DNA from: Planococcus ruber
Lineage (GTDB): Bacteria; Bacillota; Bacilli; Bacillales_A; Planococcaceae
Direction: 5' to 3'
DNA length: 64,000 nucleotides
NCBI RefSeq assembly: GCF_022819085.1
Contig: NZ_JALHAG010000001.1
Coordinates: 517,395 to 581,394, forward strand
The notes beneath the pieces are model-generated. The model saw only the letters and a list, made by a program, of their open reading frames with translations, made no database searches and was not told where the DNA came from. The translations under genes were made by a program, and so were the position numbers. This document shows, piece by piece, positions 1 through 8,843 of the stretch. Each line of letters begins with the position of its first letter. The stretch's first letter is position 1.

Positions 1-526
1 AGGAACTGGAATGGGCGTTCCTTCAATTTCCATTTACATCACGGAATTGATGAACGAATATGACGTACAGAAATTGATCCGCGTCGGTACTTGCGGTTCC
101 ATCCATGAAGATGTGAAAGTCCGCGACGTTATTTTGGCGCAAGGCGCATCTACAGATTCAAAAATGAACGAAATCATCTTCAATGGCGTAGACTATGCTC
201 CGCTTGCAGATTTTGATTTGCTATTGAAAGCTTATAACGCTGGCCTTGAAAAAGGATTGAACTTGCGCGTGGGCAACGTTTTCACTGAGGACGTTTTCTA
301 CAACGAGTTTGCAGAACATGAAAAATGGGCTAAATACGGTGTCCTAGGCCTGGAAATGGAATCAGCTGCACTTTACACGTTGGCTGCAAAATTTAGCCGC
401 AAAGCATTGTCTATCTTGACTGTCAGCGACCACTTGATCACTGGAGAAGTAACAACTTCAGAAGAGCGCCAGACAACTTTCAATGATATGATCGTTGTAG
501 CGCTTGATGCTGCTATCCAGGAATAG
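1..526 (+). CDS. deoD: Purine-nucleoside phosphorylase, C-terminal part (runs off the left edge)
   Basis: Cleaves purine (deoxy)nucleosides with phosphate to free base and (deoxy)ribose-1-phosphate in cytosolic purine salvage. The frame is already open at base 2 (Gly-Thr-Gly before Met-Gly-Val-Pro), so the true start lies upstream; about 175 of the usual ~235 residues are present. The GTCGS loop, the [10 protein letters not shown] segment that contacts the ribose, and the VSDH segment holding the catalytic Asp identify the hexameric DeoD type. The gene ends at TAG and is followed at once by a hairpin with a T-run, so it is last in its transcript. Confidence 0.93.
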   Translation, partial: GTGMGVPSISIYITELMNEYDVQKLIRVGTCGSIHEDVKVRDVILAQGASTDSKMNEIIFNGVDYAPLADFDLLLKAYNAGLEKGLNLRVGNVFTEDVFYNEFAEHEKWAKYGVLGLEMESAALYTLAAKFSRKALSILTVSDHLITGEVTTSEERQTTFNDMIVVALDAAIQE

Positions 527-532
527 GAACAA

Positions 533-564
533 AAAAAGAGACTGTCTTGACAGTCTTTTTCTTT
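533..564 (+). terminator. Intrinsic terminator after deoD
   Basis: AGACTG and CAGTCT (539-544 / 551-556) pair around a 6-nt loop, preceded by an A-run and followed by TTTTTCTTTT. Confidence 0.75.
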
Positions 565-628
565 TAATTTTTAGCCAAGCCTGATAAAATCTATAACAGT
601 TTGATTGGCAATTATGAAAGTGGTGAAA

Positions 629-2170
629 ATGATGGATGAAAAGCGCCCAGGTGAGGAGCACCAACAGATCCCGCCGGCAGAAGAAGCTCCGTCCCATTTT
701 ATCCGGATGAAAACATTCTATTTTATCATGCTTGTTGTTGTTCTGATATTATGTACAGCGGGGTTAACCGTTTTTGCGTTGACGTTCGGAGACGAAAAAG
801 CGGTGGAAGTGACTTCTCCACAGAGAAGTGAATTCCAGAAATTGTATGCAGCATATGATCAGCTGCATGCTGAATACTATGAAGACCTTGATGACCAGGA
901 ATTGATCAATGGCGCTATTAACGGCATGATCGATTCATTGGATGATCCGTATAGCGATTATATGAATAAAGAAGAGGCTTCCCAGTTTCTTGAAGGCATT
1001 TCTTCGAGCTTCCAAGGAATCGGAGCGGAAGTGCAGGAGCGCAACGGCTACATCAGTGTCGTCTCTCCGATCAAAAATTCTCCAGCTGAAAAAGCGGGAA
1101 TTATGCCTGGCGATATCATCACACAAGTGGATGGCGAAAGCATTCAAGGAATGAGTGCTTCTGAAGCCGTCATTTTAATCCGCGGCGAAAAAGGCTCTGA
1201 AGTGACGTTGACCGTAAAACGCGGAGAATCGGCAGAGCCGATGGAATTTAAAATCATCCGCGATGAAATTCCCATTGAAACGGTTTATGCAGAAATGATC
1301 GGCGACAATGTTGCCCATATTCAAATTACCAGTTTCTCGGAAAACACATATGATGAATTGCTGAGCGCGATTACAGATATGGAAAAAGAAGGCATGGAAG
1401 CCCTCGTGATGGACGTTCGCCAAAATCCGGGCGGGTTGTTGACAACTGCTTTGGATATTTCGAATTTGTTCATTGAAGAAGGAAAAGAAATGTTTGAAGT
1501 CCAGGCCAAAGGCGAAGAGCCTGAAGTTTACATGTCTTCACCTGGAACAAAAGTAAAAGTTCCCGTCACATTGTTGATCGATGGCGGATCGGCTTCTGCC
1601 TCTGAAATTCTTGCAGGTGCAATGAGTGAATCTGCGGAAATCCAATTAGTCGGAGAAAAGACTTTCGGGAAAGGGACCGTACAGACAGCAAGTGACTTGG
1701 AAGACGGTTCGAACTTGAAATTTACGACGGCCAAATGGTTGACGCCGGAAGGCAATTGGATTCATGAAAAAGGCATTCAGCCGGATAAGGAAGTGGCCTA
1801 TCCGGAATATGCATCATTGCCGATTTTAGATCCTTCGGTTGAACTGAAAGATGGGACAATTTCAGAAAACGTGCGGACAGCAGAGAAAATGCTGAAAGCG
1901 CTTGGCTTTGAAGTTGGAGAAATCGACGGTGTATTTGAAGAAAACCTTCAAGAAGCGGTAGAAGCGTTCCAGGAGGAAAATGATTTGGAACCGACAGGCA
2001 TCGTAACGGGAGATACAAGTTTTGCCATTATGGATGCACTGCGCTTGAAAATTGAAAAAGACGATCCGCAGCTTCTGGAAGCGAAGAAAATCGTGATGGA
2101 AGAAGCCGGAATTTCTGCTGAAACTGAAAAAGAAACAGAAGAAGCAGCGACAGAAGATGCAAAAGAGTAA
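629..2170 (+). CDS. S41 family carboxy-terminal processing protease with PDZ and peptidoglycan-binding domains
   Basis: Membrane-anchored serine protease of the CtpA/CtpB/Prc family that trims the C-termini of extracytoplasmic proteins. Order of parts: short cytoplasmic N-terminus, one membrane segment (about residues 29-52), PDZ domain (about 105-190), S41 catalytic core, and a C-terminal PG_binding_1 domain (about 420-485). The SASASE motif supplies the nucleophile (about Ser323) and TFGKGTVQ the general base (about Lys348), spaced 25 residues as in Prc. Start choice: TTG 605, ATG 614, 629 and 632 are all in frame; the AAAGTGGTGA stretch at 617-626 resembles a ribosome binding site best placed for 629 or 632. 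A Glu-rich tail ends the protein. It stands alone between two terminators. Confidence 0.93.
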   Translation: MMDEKRPGEEHQQIPPAEEAPSHFIRMKTFYFIMLVVVLILCTAGLTVFALTFGDEKAVEVTSPQRSEFQKLYAAYDQLHAEYYEDLDDQELINGAINGMIDSLDDPYSDYMNKEEASQFLEGISSSFQGIGAEVQERNGYISVVSPIKNSPAEKAGIMPGDIITQVDGESIQGMSASEAVILIRGEKGSEVTLTVKRGESAEPMEFKIIRDEIPIETVYAEMIGDNVAHIQITSFSENTYDELLSAITDMEKEGMEALVMDVRQNPGGLLTTALDISNLFIEEGKEMFEVQAKGEEPEVYMSSPGTKVKVPVTLLIDGGSASASEILAGAMSESAEIQLVGEKTFGKGTVQTASDLEDGSNLKFTTAKWLTPEGNWIHEKGIQPDKEVAYPEYASLPILDPSVELKDGTISENVRTAEKMLKALGFEVGEIDGVFEENLQEAVEAFQEENDLEPTGIVTGDTSFAIMDALRLKIEKDDPQLLEAKKIVMEEAGISAETEKETEEAATEDAKE

Positions 2171-2176
2171 ATTTGA

Positions 2177-2201
2177 GGTCCGCTCCTAGCGGGCCTTTTT
2201 T
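2177..2201 (+). terminator. Intrinsic terminator after the S41 protease
   Basis: GGTCCGCT pairs with AGCGGGCC (one G-U pair) around a 3-nt loop, followed by TTTTTT. Confidence 0.8.
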
Positions 2202-2230
2202 ATCTACATTCCATTTGAGGGGGAACCACA

Positions 2231-3112
2231 GTGAAAGACGTCTATTTATTCAGCGGCTTTTTAGGAAGCGGAAAAACGACGCTATTAAAAAATATCATTC
2301 AGCAAGCGAAAGAAGCCGGCCTGAAGCCTGCGGTCTTTATGAATGAGCTTGGCCAAATGAATTTTGACTCGGATGCAGTGGAAGACGGCGTGCCGTTAAA
2401 AGAATTATTGGATGGCTGCATCTGCTGCACCGGCTCTGAAAAATCGGAAGCCCAAATCCAGACTTTATTGGCTGAAGAGGATTTTGACCTGCTGTTGATC
2501 GAAACGACCGGCGCTGCCCATCCGGTAGAAGCTTTAGATGCAATTTTCTCTCCGTTATTTGCGGAACGTTTGAATTTCAAGGGAATCATTACCGTAGCAG
2601 ATGGGAAGCGCTGGCTTGACCGGGGCCAACTGAGCCCGCAGATCCGTTCATTGTTCATCGAACAGATTCGCCACGCGGACTTAATCTTGGCCAATAAGAT
2701 GGATCTATTGAGCGAAGAGGAACAAGGAAAAGTGACTTTCGAACTTCAGGGCCTGAATTCATCCGCTTCAATTTTGCAGACGACCCATTCAAAAGTTCCT
2801 TTTTCCATGCTTGAGAAATTGACTGCTTCGAAGAAAGGGGCAGTCGAATCCGCTCCAGTTTCCAAATTGAACTTAAATACACGCGTTTTTCCATTTGCAA
2901 AACCAGTCAAACGGGAAGATTTTGAAGCGTGGCTGCGCGCATTGCCGGAAACGGTTTACCGCATAAAAGGGTACGTGCCGCTAGAAGGGGATAAATACCC
3001 GCATGCGTTTCAATACGCTTACGGAATGGCCCAGTGGCTGCCGGAATACATGAAGATGAACACGCAGATTGTTGTAATCGGAGAAGGGATTGAAGGAGTG
3101 GAGCTGCCTTGA
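2231..3112 (+). CDS. G3E family GTPase (CobW/COG0523), putative metal chaperone
   Basis: P-loop GTPase of the G3E family, members of which load metals into target enzymes or act in zinc homeostasis. The Walker A motif GFLGSGKTT is at residues 9-17, the family metal-binding CxCC motif at Cys63-Cys66 (GCICC), a guanine-specificity NKMD motif near residue 155, and a CobW_C-type domain fills the last ~90 residues. The start is GTG 2231 behind GAGGGGGAA. The next small gene starts on the same bases as this stop codon, so the two are translationally coupled. No His-rich loop is seen, and the neighbours do not reveal which metal is handled. Confidence 0.87.
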   Translation: MKDVYLFSGFLGSGKTTLLKNIIQQAKEAGLKPAVFMNELGQMNFDSDAVEDGVPLKELLDGCICCTGSEKSEAQIQTLLAEEDFDLLLIETTGAAHPVEALDAIFSPLFAERLNFKGIITVADGKRWLDRGQLSPQIRSLFIEQIRHADLILANKMDLLSEEEQGKVTFELQGLNSSASILQTTHSKVPFSMLEKLTASKKGAVESAPVSKLNLNTRVFPFAKPVKREDFEAWLRALPETVYRIKGYVPLEGDKYPHAFQYAYGMAQWLPEYMKMNTQIVVIGEGIEGVELP

Positions 3113-3354
3113 TCGATGCTTACCGTAAGCTATGGAAAAATCGTGCCGGCGTTTTAGAGATTGAAACAGATGCTCAGCTGGAACAGGCTATCCGCATTGA
3201 ATTAAACGATGAACTGACCCATCCGCGCATTCGGAAGCCGGTCGCAGAAAAGCTGGCTTTTGCGGCTGAACGGATCGGACAATCCGATTTGGCTGAAACA
3301 GAGAAAGCCCAATTGCTCGACCTATATAAAAAGATTGCTGCTCAACTTGGCTGA
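3109..3354 (+). CDS. Small conserved hypothetical protein coupled to the G3E GTPase
   Basis: 81 residues, soluble, charged and mostly helical by composition, with no motif I recognise. TTG 3109 overlaps the TGA of the GTPase gene (3110-3112) and has a GAAGGAGTGG ribosome binding site inside that gene, which supports a real coupled gene. Co-translation suggests it works with the GTPase, but nothing in the sequence shows how. Its last codons form one arm of the terminator shared with the convergent MATE gene. Confidence 0.7.
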   Translation: MIDAYRKLWKNRAGVLEIETDAQLEQAIRIELNDELTHPRIRKPVAEKLAFAAERIGQSDLAETEKAQLLDLYKKIAAQLG

Positions 3355-3370
3355 GCGGCAATCTTTTTTT
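3331..3370. terminator. Bidirectional terminator between the small gene and the MATE gene
   Basis: AAGATTGCTGCTCA pairs with TGAGCGGCAATCTT (one mismatch or wobble), with T-runs available in both directions. The stem lies inside the overlapping 3' ends of both genes (13-bp overlap). Confidence 0.75.
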
Positions 3371-4697
3371 GTTTGATCAATAATCGAATGGACAAAGTGA
3401 AGGCACCTGCTGAGAGGCCGGCGATCAATCCAATCCAATAGCCGAACGCTTCAAAGCCGGTGTAAGCGGCCAGCATATAACCGACGGGCAGGCCGATGAC
3501 CCAGTAGGAAACGACGGCCATGACAAACGTGATGTTTACGTCTTTATAGCCTCTCAGTGCACCTTGCACCGGAGCTTGTATGGCGTCCGATACTTGGAAC
3601 AATGCGGCGAACACGAGGAACTGGATTGCGAGCTGGATCACTGCCGGGTCCGAAGAATACAAGGCAGCGATGTGCCCGCGCATGAAAAACAGGATGGCCG
3701 CGGAAGCGAAGCTGAATGCCACTGCACTTGCAACACTGAGCCAACTGTACTGTCTAGCGTCCAAGAAACGTCTCGCGCCGACTTCAAATCCGACAAGGAT
3801 AGTGGCACCCATTGAAATGCTGAGCGGCAGCATGTATAGAAGCGATGTGAAATTGATCGCAATTTGATGCGCTGCAATCGTAATGGTTCCATATGTACTC
3901 ATCATTAACGTGACAGCGGAGAAAATACTCGTTTCTGCGAAAATTGAAATGCCGATCGGCACGCCGATTCGGCTGATTTCGGAAATTCGCGCTAGCGATA
4001 GTTTCGTCCAAGCCCTGAAGATGGCGAATTCGGCAAACGGTTTTCTTTTGTGGATGATCCAGACAGCGATGGCAAGCACAAGCCAATACGTAATGGCGGA
4101 TGCGTAGCCTGCTCCGGGACCGCCGAGTTCCGGAAATCCGAAACTGCCGAAAATCAGCAGATAGTTGAAAAAGACATTGATGGGCGCTGACATCAGCGAG
4201 ATGAACATGGAGACGCGGGTCGCTCCAAGTGCATCGATATAGGAGCGAAGGGCATTATAGGCGAATAGCGGAATGAGCCCTAAGCTCATTGCGAAGATAT
4301 ATTCCGCTGCGACCGCTTCCACTGCCGGTTCCAGGTCCATCAAACCAAGGAGCGGATCGATACCGAACAGGAAAAACAGAAAAACGGCAACCGCCAATAG
4401 AATGGCGACATAAATTCCGTGCTGGACCGCATCTTTTACTTCTTCTTTTTTCTTAGCCCCCATCAATTGTGCTACAATTGGAGTGATGGACATCAGTATG
4501 CCGGCTAGCCCGATGTACACGGGAACCCAAAAAGAAGAGCCGATGGAAACGCCGGCCAAATCTTCGGTTCCATACCGGGCAGTCATATAGATATCAAAAA
4601 AAGTGACCAAATACATGGCAACTTGTGTAATGAGTATCGGCAAAACGATTTTGAAAAGCAATTTCAGTTTTTCAGATTTTGTTTTAGTTTCGACCAT
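3342..4697 (-). CDS. MATE family efflux transporter (NorM-like)
   Basis: 451-residue polytopic membrane protein with the length and twelve hydrophobic segments of the multidrug and toxin extrusion family; these exchange Na+ or H+ for cationic drugs or dyes. The N-terminal half has the family-typical start of TM1 followed by FFDIYMTARYGTEDLAG, and the two halves are similarly organised. ATG 4697 is chosen because GGAGGATGGATC precedes it; the frame stays open upstream to about 4754 without a better site. It is transcribed toward the G3E pair with convergent, overlapping ends. A palindrome with an extended -10 lies upstream. The substrate cannot be read from the sequence. Confidence 0.9.
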   Translation of the reverse strand: MVETKTKSEKLKLLFKIVLPILITQVAMYLVTFFDIYMTARYGTEDLAGVSIGSSFWVPVYIGLAGILMSITPIVAQLMGAKKKEEVKDAVQHGIYVAILLAVAVFLFFLFGIDPLLGLMDLEPAVEAVAAEYIFAMSLGLIPLFAYNALRSYIDALGATRVSMFISLMSAPINVFFNYLLIFGSFGFPELGGPGAGYASAITYWLVLAIAVWIIHKRKPFAEFAIFRAWTKLSLARISEISRIGVPIGISIFAETSIFSAVTLMMSTYGTITIAAHQIAINFTSLLYMLPLSISMGATILVGFEVGARRFLDARQYSWLSVASAVAFSFASAAILFFMRGHIAALYSSDPAVIQLAIQFLVFAALFQVSDAIQAPVQGALRGYKDVNITFVMAVVSYWVIGLPVGYMLAAYTGFEAFGYWIGLIAGLSAGAFTLSIRLLIKQKKIAAQPS

Positions 4698-4763
4698 GAT
4701 CCATCCTCCAGTAAGACACTCCGTCCGCATGTTAAGCGGACGCAAATAATTCAAATAAGCCTA

Positions 4764-4798
4764 AGTATAGCATAGAAAACCCGTGCATTTAGATGCAC
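4764..4798 (-). promoter_or_regulatory. Candidate extended -10 promoter with adjacent palindrome for the MATE gene
   Basis: On the minus strand TGCTATACT (extended -10; TATACT at 4769-4764) lies just downstream of the inverted repeat GTGCAT-TTAG-ATGCAC (4783-4798), which sits where the -35 region would be. A recognisable -35 hexamer is absent, so the palindrome may be an activator or repressor site. Confidence 0.4.
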
Positions 4799-4842
4799 AC
4801 AAGACAGAATAAAGAGATATTTTCTAGAGAGTAGGATACAGA

Positions 4843-5937
4843 ATGAAGAAAAGAACGATTTTATTGACAGGCGGCGGCACTGCCGGGCACGTCTCGCTGA
4901 ACCAGGCCATTCTTCCGGAATTGCAGAAGCTTGGCTTTAATGTAGAATACATCGGATCGAAAGACGGCATTGAAAGTGAACTGATTCCGGAGACATTTCC
5001 AGAAGTGCCGTACCATGCCATCTCCAGCGGCAAACTGAGACGCTATTTCTCCATGAAAAACTTCTCAGATCCTTTCCGGGTAGGGACTGGATTGCTACAG
5101 GCGCTAAGCATTATCCATAAGACAAAGCCGGAAGCGATTTTCTCAAAAGGCGGCTTTGTTTCGGTGCCGGTTGCCATGGCTGGGAAAATGTTAGGTGTTC
5201 CGGTCATCATCCACGAGTCTGATGTGACTCCCGGCCTTGCAAATAAAATTGCGATGCCGTTTGCCAACCATATCTTCACCGTGTTCAAAGAGACGCTGAA
5301 GCATGTGCCGGCGGAAAAATCAACTTGCACCGGTTCCGTTATCCGCAGCGAATTGATGGAAGGCTCCGCTGAAATCGGAAAAGAATTGTGCCATTTTGAA
5401 TCGGACTTGCCGGTATTGATGATTATGGGCGGCAGCCAAGGCTCGGCTGTTGTCAATGAAGCAATCCGCAGCAACTTGCCAGCCTTGATGGAAGCGTATA
5501 ATGTCATCCATTTATGCGGGAAAGGCAATTTGGATGCATCGTTGGAAAACCTTCCTAATTATTGCCAATTTGAATACGTTACAACCGAACTTCCGCATCT
5601 TTTGCATATGACGGATTTTGTCGTATCGCGGGCAGGTTCGAATTCAATATTTGAATTTTTGGCTTTGAAAAAACCGATGCTGCTCATTCCGCTTTCTCGG
5701 CAGAAGAGCCGTGGAGACCAAATTTTAAATGCCCAATTGTTCAAACAGCAAGGCTTTGCCCACGTCATTGAAGAAGAGGATTTAACGCCTGAAAATTTCC
5801 TTTCCGAAATGCAAAAGCTTCATTTGGATGAAGATTTGCTTGTGGAAAACATGACGATGGCAGAACCGCCGAAAACGTCCAGTGAAATGGCCAAACTCGT
5901 GATTGCCCATTCTAAGGCCCGCTATATTAAGAAATAG
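4843..5937 (+). CDS. murG: UDP-GlcNAc:lipid I N-acetylglucosaminyltransferase
   Basis: Adds GlcNAc from UDP-GlcNAc to lipid I on the inner membrane face, giving lipid II for peptidoglycan synthesis. 364 residues, normal for MurG. The N-terminal GGGTAGH glycine loop (GT28 lipid acceptor side), the HESDVTPGLANK segment, the GGSQGS loop of the C-terminal domain and the SRAGSNSIFE sugar-nucleotide-binding motif are all present. The start is ATG 4843 behind GAGAGTAGGA. It sits outside a division-cell-wall cluster, next to dapF, so it may be the only MurG or a second copy; the window cannot decide. Confidence 0.93.
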   Translation: MKKRTILLTGGGTAGHVSLNQAILPELQKLGFNVEYIGSKDGIESELIPETFPEVPYHAISSGKLRRYFSMKNFSDPFRVGTGLLQALSIIHKTKPEAIFSKGGFVSVPVAMAGKMLGVPVIIHESDVTPGLANKIAMPFANHIFTVFKETLKHVPAEKSTCTGSVIRSELMEGSAEIGKELCHFESDLPVLMIMGGSQGSAVVNEAIRSNLPALMEAYNVIHLCGKGNLDASLENLPNYCQFEYVTTELPHLLHMTDFVVSRAGSNSIFEFLALKKPMLLIPLSRQKSRGDQILNAQLFKQQGFAHVIEEEDLTPENFLSEMQKLHLDEDLLVENMTMAEPPKTSSEMAKLVIAHSKARYIKK

Positions 5938-5976
5938 GGTTCCGATATACACAAATTTTTAGCCAGGAGTGACGAA

Positions 5977-6930
5977 ATGGAAATTACTTTATTGAAAGTC
6001 CATGGTTCCATGAACACGTTTTATTTGCTGGAAGGTCCGGAAAACGATCATTACGATCAGTTGGCCGTCCAGTTAGCGAAGATGGATTCTTCCGTCGACG
6101 GCTTGCTCGTTGTCTTGCCCTCTGACAAGGGCCAGGCAAAAATGCGGGTCTTTAACCGCGATGGGTCCGAAGCGTCGATGTGCGGCAATGGATTGCGCTG
6201 TGTCGCCCGTTATGTATGTGAACGTGACGGATTGGATGAAGCTGTTATTGAAACGATGAAAGCTTCATTGGCAGTGAAAAAGGAGCAGCCGCTTGGTGAT
6301 GGAAATGCTATGTACGCGGTGGAGATTTCACCGGTTTCATTCCAATTGGCTGATTTGCCGATGGTTTATGAAGGGAATAGCGAATGGCTGATGAAGCCGC
6401 TTCCTTTCATTTCGGAAGAAATTGCTTTTTCTGCAGTGGCTGTTCCGAATCCGCATCTGATCGGAATTGTGCCAAAAGCGTATCTACAGGACGATAGCCA
6501 TCAGAAAAAATGGGCGGAAACGTTCAATGGCCCGAATGGCTATTTTTCAGATGGCGTGAATGTCAGCTATGTGACGAAAGTGGAAACCGGGATTTTCGTC
6601 AAGACGTTTGAGCGCGGCGTCGGCTTTACCAATGCTTGTGGGACAGCTATGACCGCCTCCGCATTAATCAGCTGTTTATCGGGTATGGTCCCATACGGAG
6701 AAGTGACGGTCTACAACCCGGGAGGCATGGTGAAATGCCGGGTAGAAAAAGAAGGCGCTGATTTTAATCTCGCTTTATCGGGCAATGCCACCTACCTTTC
6801 GCGCCACCGCTTTGAATGGGCAGAAGAACTGGCAAACAGCAAATTTCTTTCGTCAGAGACTTTTGATGAACAGGAAGACTACGAACGCTTCATTGATAAA
6901 GTAGCGGTGAAAGCTAAACAATTCGTTTAA
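5977..6930 (+). CDS. dapF: Diaminopimelate epimerase (divergent, long form)
   Basis: Pyridoxal-independent racemisation of LL- to meso-diaminopimelate, the last step before lysine or peptidoglycan precursors. The two catalytic cysteines are recognisable: MCGNGLRC (first) and TNACGTAMTAS (second). The protein is 317 residues against a usual ~280, with about 30 extra residues at the C-terminus, and the usual N-terminal GNDF motif reads SMNTF, so it belongs to a diverged branch. It lies 39 nt behind murG, fitting a cell-wall precursor unit. An epimerase of another substrate is a weaker alternative. Confidence 0.87.
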   Translation: MEITLLKVHGSMNTFYLLEGPENDHYDQLAVQLAKMDSSVDGLLVVLPSDKGQAKMRVFNRDGSEASMCGNGLRCVARYVCERDGLDEAVIETMKASLAVKKEQPLGDGNAMYAVEISPVSFQLADLPMVYEGNSEWLMKPLPFISEEIAFSAVAVPNPHLIGIVPKAYLQDDSHQKKWAETFNGPNGYFSDGVNVSYVTKVETGIFVKTFERGVGFTNACGTAMTASALISCLSGMVPYGEVTVYNPGGMVKCRVEKEGADFNLALSGNATYLSRHRFEWAEELANSKFLSSETFDEQEDYERFIDKVAVKAKQFV

Positions 6931-6948
6931 TAGAAAAGAGTGCTGTGG

Positions 6949-8607
6949 ATGGGTAAACCTTTTACGAAAGAACAATTGGACTTGCTTTACGGAAGCGTCG
7001 ATGACCTGGTTTTTTTCATGCGGCAAGAAGGGGAGACGTTCATTTACGAGTATGTGAATCCGGCCTGCAAGGCCGTTTTCAAGAAAGATCTTACCGGGAC
7101 TTCTGTAGATGACAGCATGCCTGCAGAATTAGCGGAGGACATCAAAGGCTCCTATCTGACTGCTATGGAATCGGGGAAACCTTATACGTATCAGGACTAT
7201 AATCTTTTCAGCGAAAACCATGCGGCCAATGAAACAAAAGTGACGCCGATTTTTGCCGTAGGAATTTGGTATATTTTGGCGATTACCAAAAATGTCACCA
7301 AGCAAAAGAAAGTGGAAGAGGGCTATTTGTTTTACCAATCCCTCATCCGGGACTCCTTAGACCCGATGATCACGTTGACTTCGGACTTTTTCATATTTGG
7401 AATGAATGAAACCTACGCGAAAACGTTCGATATTCCAAAAGAACAATGGATCGGCAAACATTATAGCAAGCTTCCATATGTCGACGATTATACATTTCAG
7501 AATATTAAAGAAGAGCTGAAAAATTTTAAAGCGGGTGTAAGCCCGCAGCATACAGTGATCAGCAGAAAGAAAAATGACGGCGAGACCGCTTTTTTCTCTG
7601 TGAACTATTCTCCGGTTTATGAAGGTAAAATGATACGGGCGTTCCATATCGTTCTGCGCGAGTTGAATAATGCCTCGGAACTGATCGAAGAGCTGAAGAA
7701 AACTGAAAATGTTTTGGAAAGCTACAAAGCCGCTTTGAATTACGCAGCTCTTGTAGGCATGTGGCACCCTGACGGCAAAATCGTCTACATGAATGACAAC
7801 TTCAAGAACTTGACCGGATTTGAGCGGAAAGAATTGATCGGCTCGAACATCAAAGAAATTGGAAAGGCGTTCATGACCGATGAAGAATTCAGTGAAATCA
7901 CTGAAACGGTGCTATCCGGTAAGATTTGGCGGGGGGAGTTGAAAAGCTTAACAAAATCCGGCGGTCATTTCTGGGTGGATACAACCATCGTTCCTTTAAC
8001 ACGATACAACGGGAAAGTATATCAATTGTTATCCATCATGTTTGATATCACCGATCGCAAAGAATTGGAGCGGAAACTGCATTTTATGGCTTACCATGAC
8101 GGGCTGACGAAATTGCCGAACCGGCTTATGATCGTCAAAGAGTTTATGGAAATGAAAAGGCGTGCAGATGAAACCGGAGAATGGATTGCCATCCTTTATA
8201 TGGACGGCGATGGATTCAAAAACGTGAATGATAAATATGGCCATGATGTAGGCGATGAATTCATTTACCGCTTTGGCCAAACCATCCAGAGCAGTTTGCG
8301 CAAACAGGATATGGTCGCCCGAATAGGCGGAGATGAATTTTTAGTTGCCTTGGCCGGACTGGCGCCGGAGGATGCCGTCAACCAAATTGACCGGATCATC
8401 GATCGGATTAAAAAGGAGCTGCAAACTGGCTGGGAAATAGAAGGCATCCATTTTTCGCCGACTGCGACAATCGGCGTCTCCATTTATCCTGAACACGCCA
8501 GCGACTTGGAAACTTTAGTAAATCAGGCGGACCTTGCTTTATATAATGCGAAAAGAAGGGGCAGAAACCTTGTTTTTTATTATCAAAAAACAAAGGGAAA
8601 GTTCTAG
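6949..8607 (+). CDS. Diguanylate cyclase with three PAS domains
   Basis: Predicted to make cyclic di-GMP from two GTP. Three PAS-like sensor units precede the catalytic domain (about residues 8-115, 130-245 and 255-375); no membrane segment is visible, so it should sense a cytosolic signal. The GGDEF signature is intact at residues 460-464, and an RKQD (RxxD) product-inhibition I-site lies at 451-454, exactly five residues upstream. There is no EAL or HD-GYP domain. ATG 6949 is preferred over GTG 6940 because AAAGAG lies 8 nt upstream. It follows dapF by 18 nt and is probably co-transcribed with murG-dapF. Confidence 0.92.
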   Translation: MGKPFTKEQLDLLYGSVDDLVFFMRQEGETFIYEYVNPACKAVFKKDLTGTSVDDSMPAELAEDIKGSYLTAMESGKPYTYQDYNLFSENHAANETKVTPIFAVGIWYILAITKNVTKQKKVEEGYLFYQSLIRDSLDPMITLTSDFFIFGMNETYAKTFDIPKEQWIGKHYSKLPYVDDYTFQNIKEELKNFKAGVSPQHTVISRKKNDGETAFFSVNYSPVYEGKMIRAFHIVLRELNNASELIEELKKTENVLESYKAALNYAALVGMWHPDGKIVYMNDNFKNLTGFERKELIGSNIKEIGKAFMTDEEFSEITETVLSGKIWRGELKSLTKSGGHFWVDTTIVPLTRYNGKVYQLLSIMFDITDRKELERKLHFMAYHDGLTKLPNRLMIVKEFMEMKRRADETGEWIAILYMDGDGFKNVNDKYGHDVGDEFIYRFGQTIQSSLRKQDMVARIGGDEFLVALAGLAPEDAVNQIDRIIDRIKKELQTGWEIEGIHFSPTATIGVSIYPEHASDLETLVNQADLALYNAKRRGRNLVFYYQKTKGKF

Positions 8608-8638
8608 AATATCCAGTCAAAATAAGGTGTTGAAGGCG

Positions 8639-8652
8639 TGAAAGCGCTTTAA
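8639..8652 (+). promoter_or_regulatory. Candidate CcpA cre site upstream of odhA
   Basis: TGAAAGCGCTTTAA matches the TGNAANCG core and the central CG of catabolite-responsive elements; the final CA is AA here. It lies about 190 bp before odhA, a citric-acid-cycle gene known to be glucose-repressed in Bacillus. The distance is long, so the assignment is tentative. Confidence 0.4.
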
Positions 8653-8773
8653 AAGGCTTTATGTGAATATTTTCACTAAAAACCATTGTTTTTTTTACTG
8701 GAAGTAGTAAGATTGATATGGAAATTTGTTCTTCATGCGATGAGCGCCTTCGCTTTATGTATCCACGCGGGCG

Positions 8774-8802
8774 TGATAAAATATTGAAGGTACACATATA
8801 AT
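8774..8802 (+). promoter_or_regulatory. Candidate odhAB promoter
   Basis: TATAAT at 8797-8802 is a consensus -10, about 40 nt before the odhA start. The hexamer at -35 distance (8774-8779, TGATAA) is poor. Confidence 0.4.
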
Positions 8803-8843
8803 AATAGCGACTGCCATAAGGCAAAATAGTTGGAGGTTTTTTA

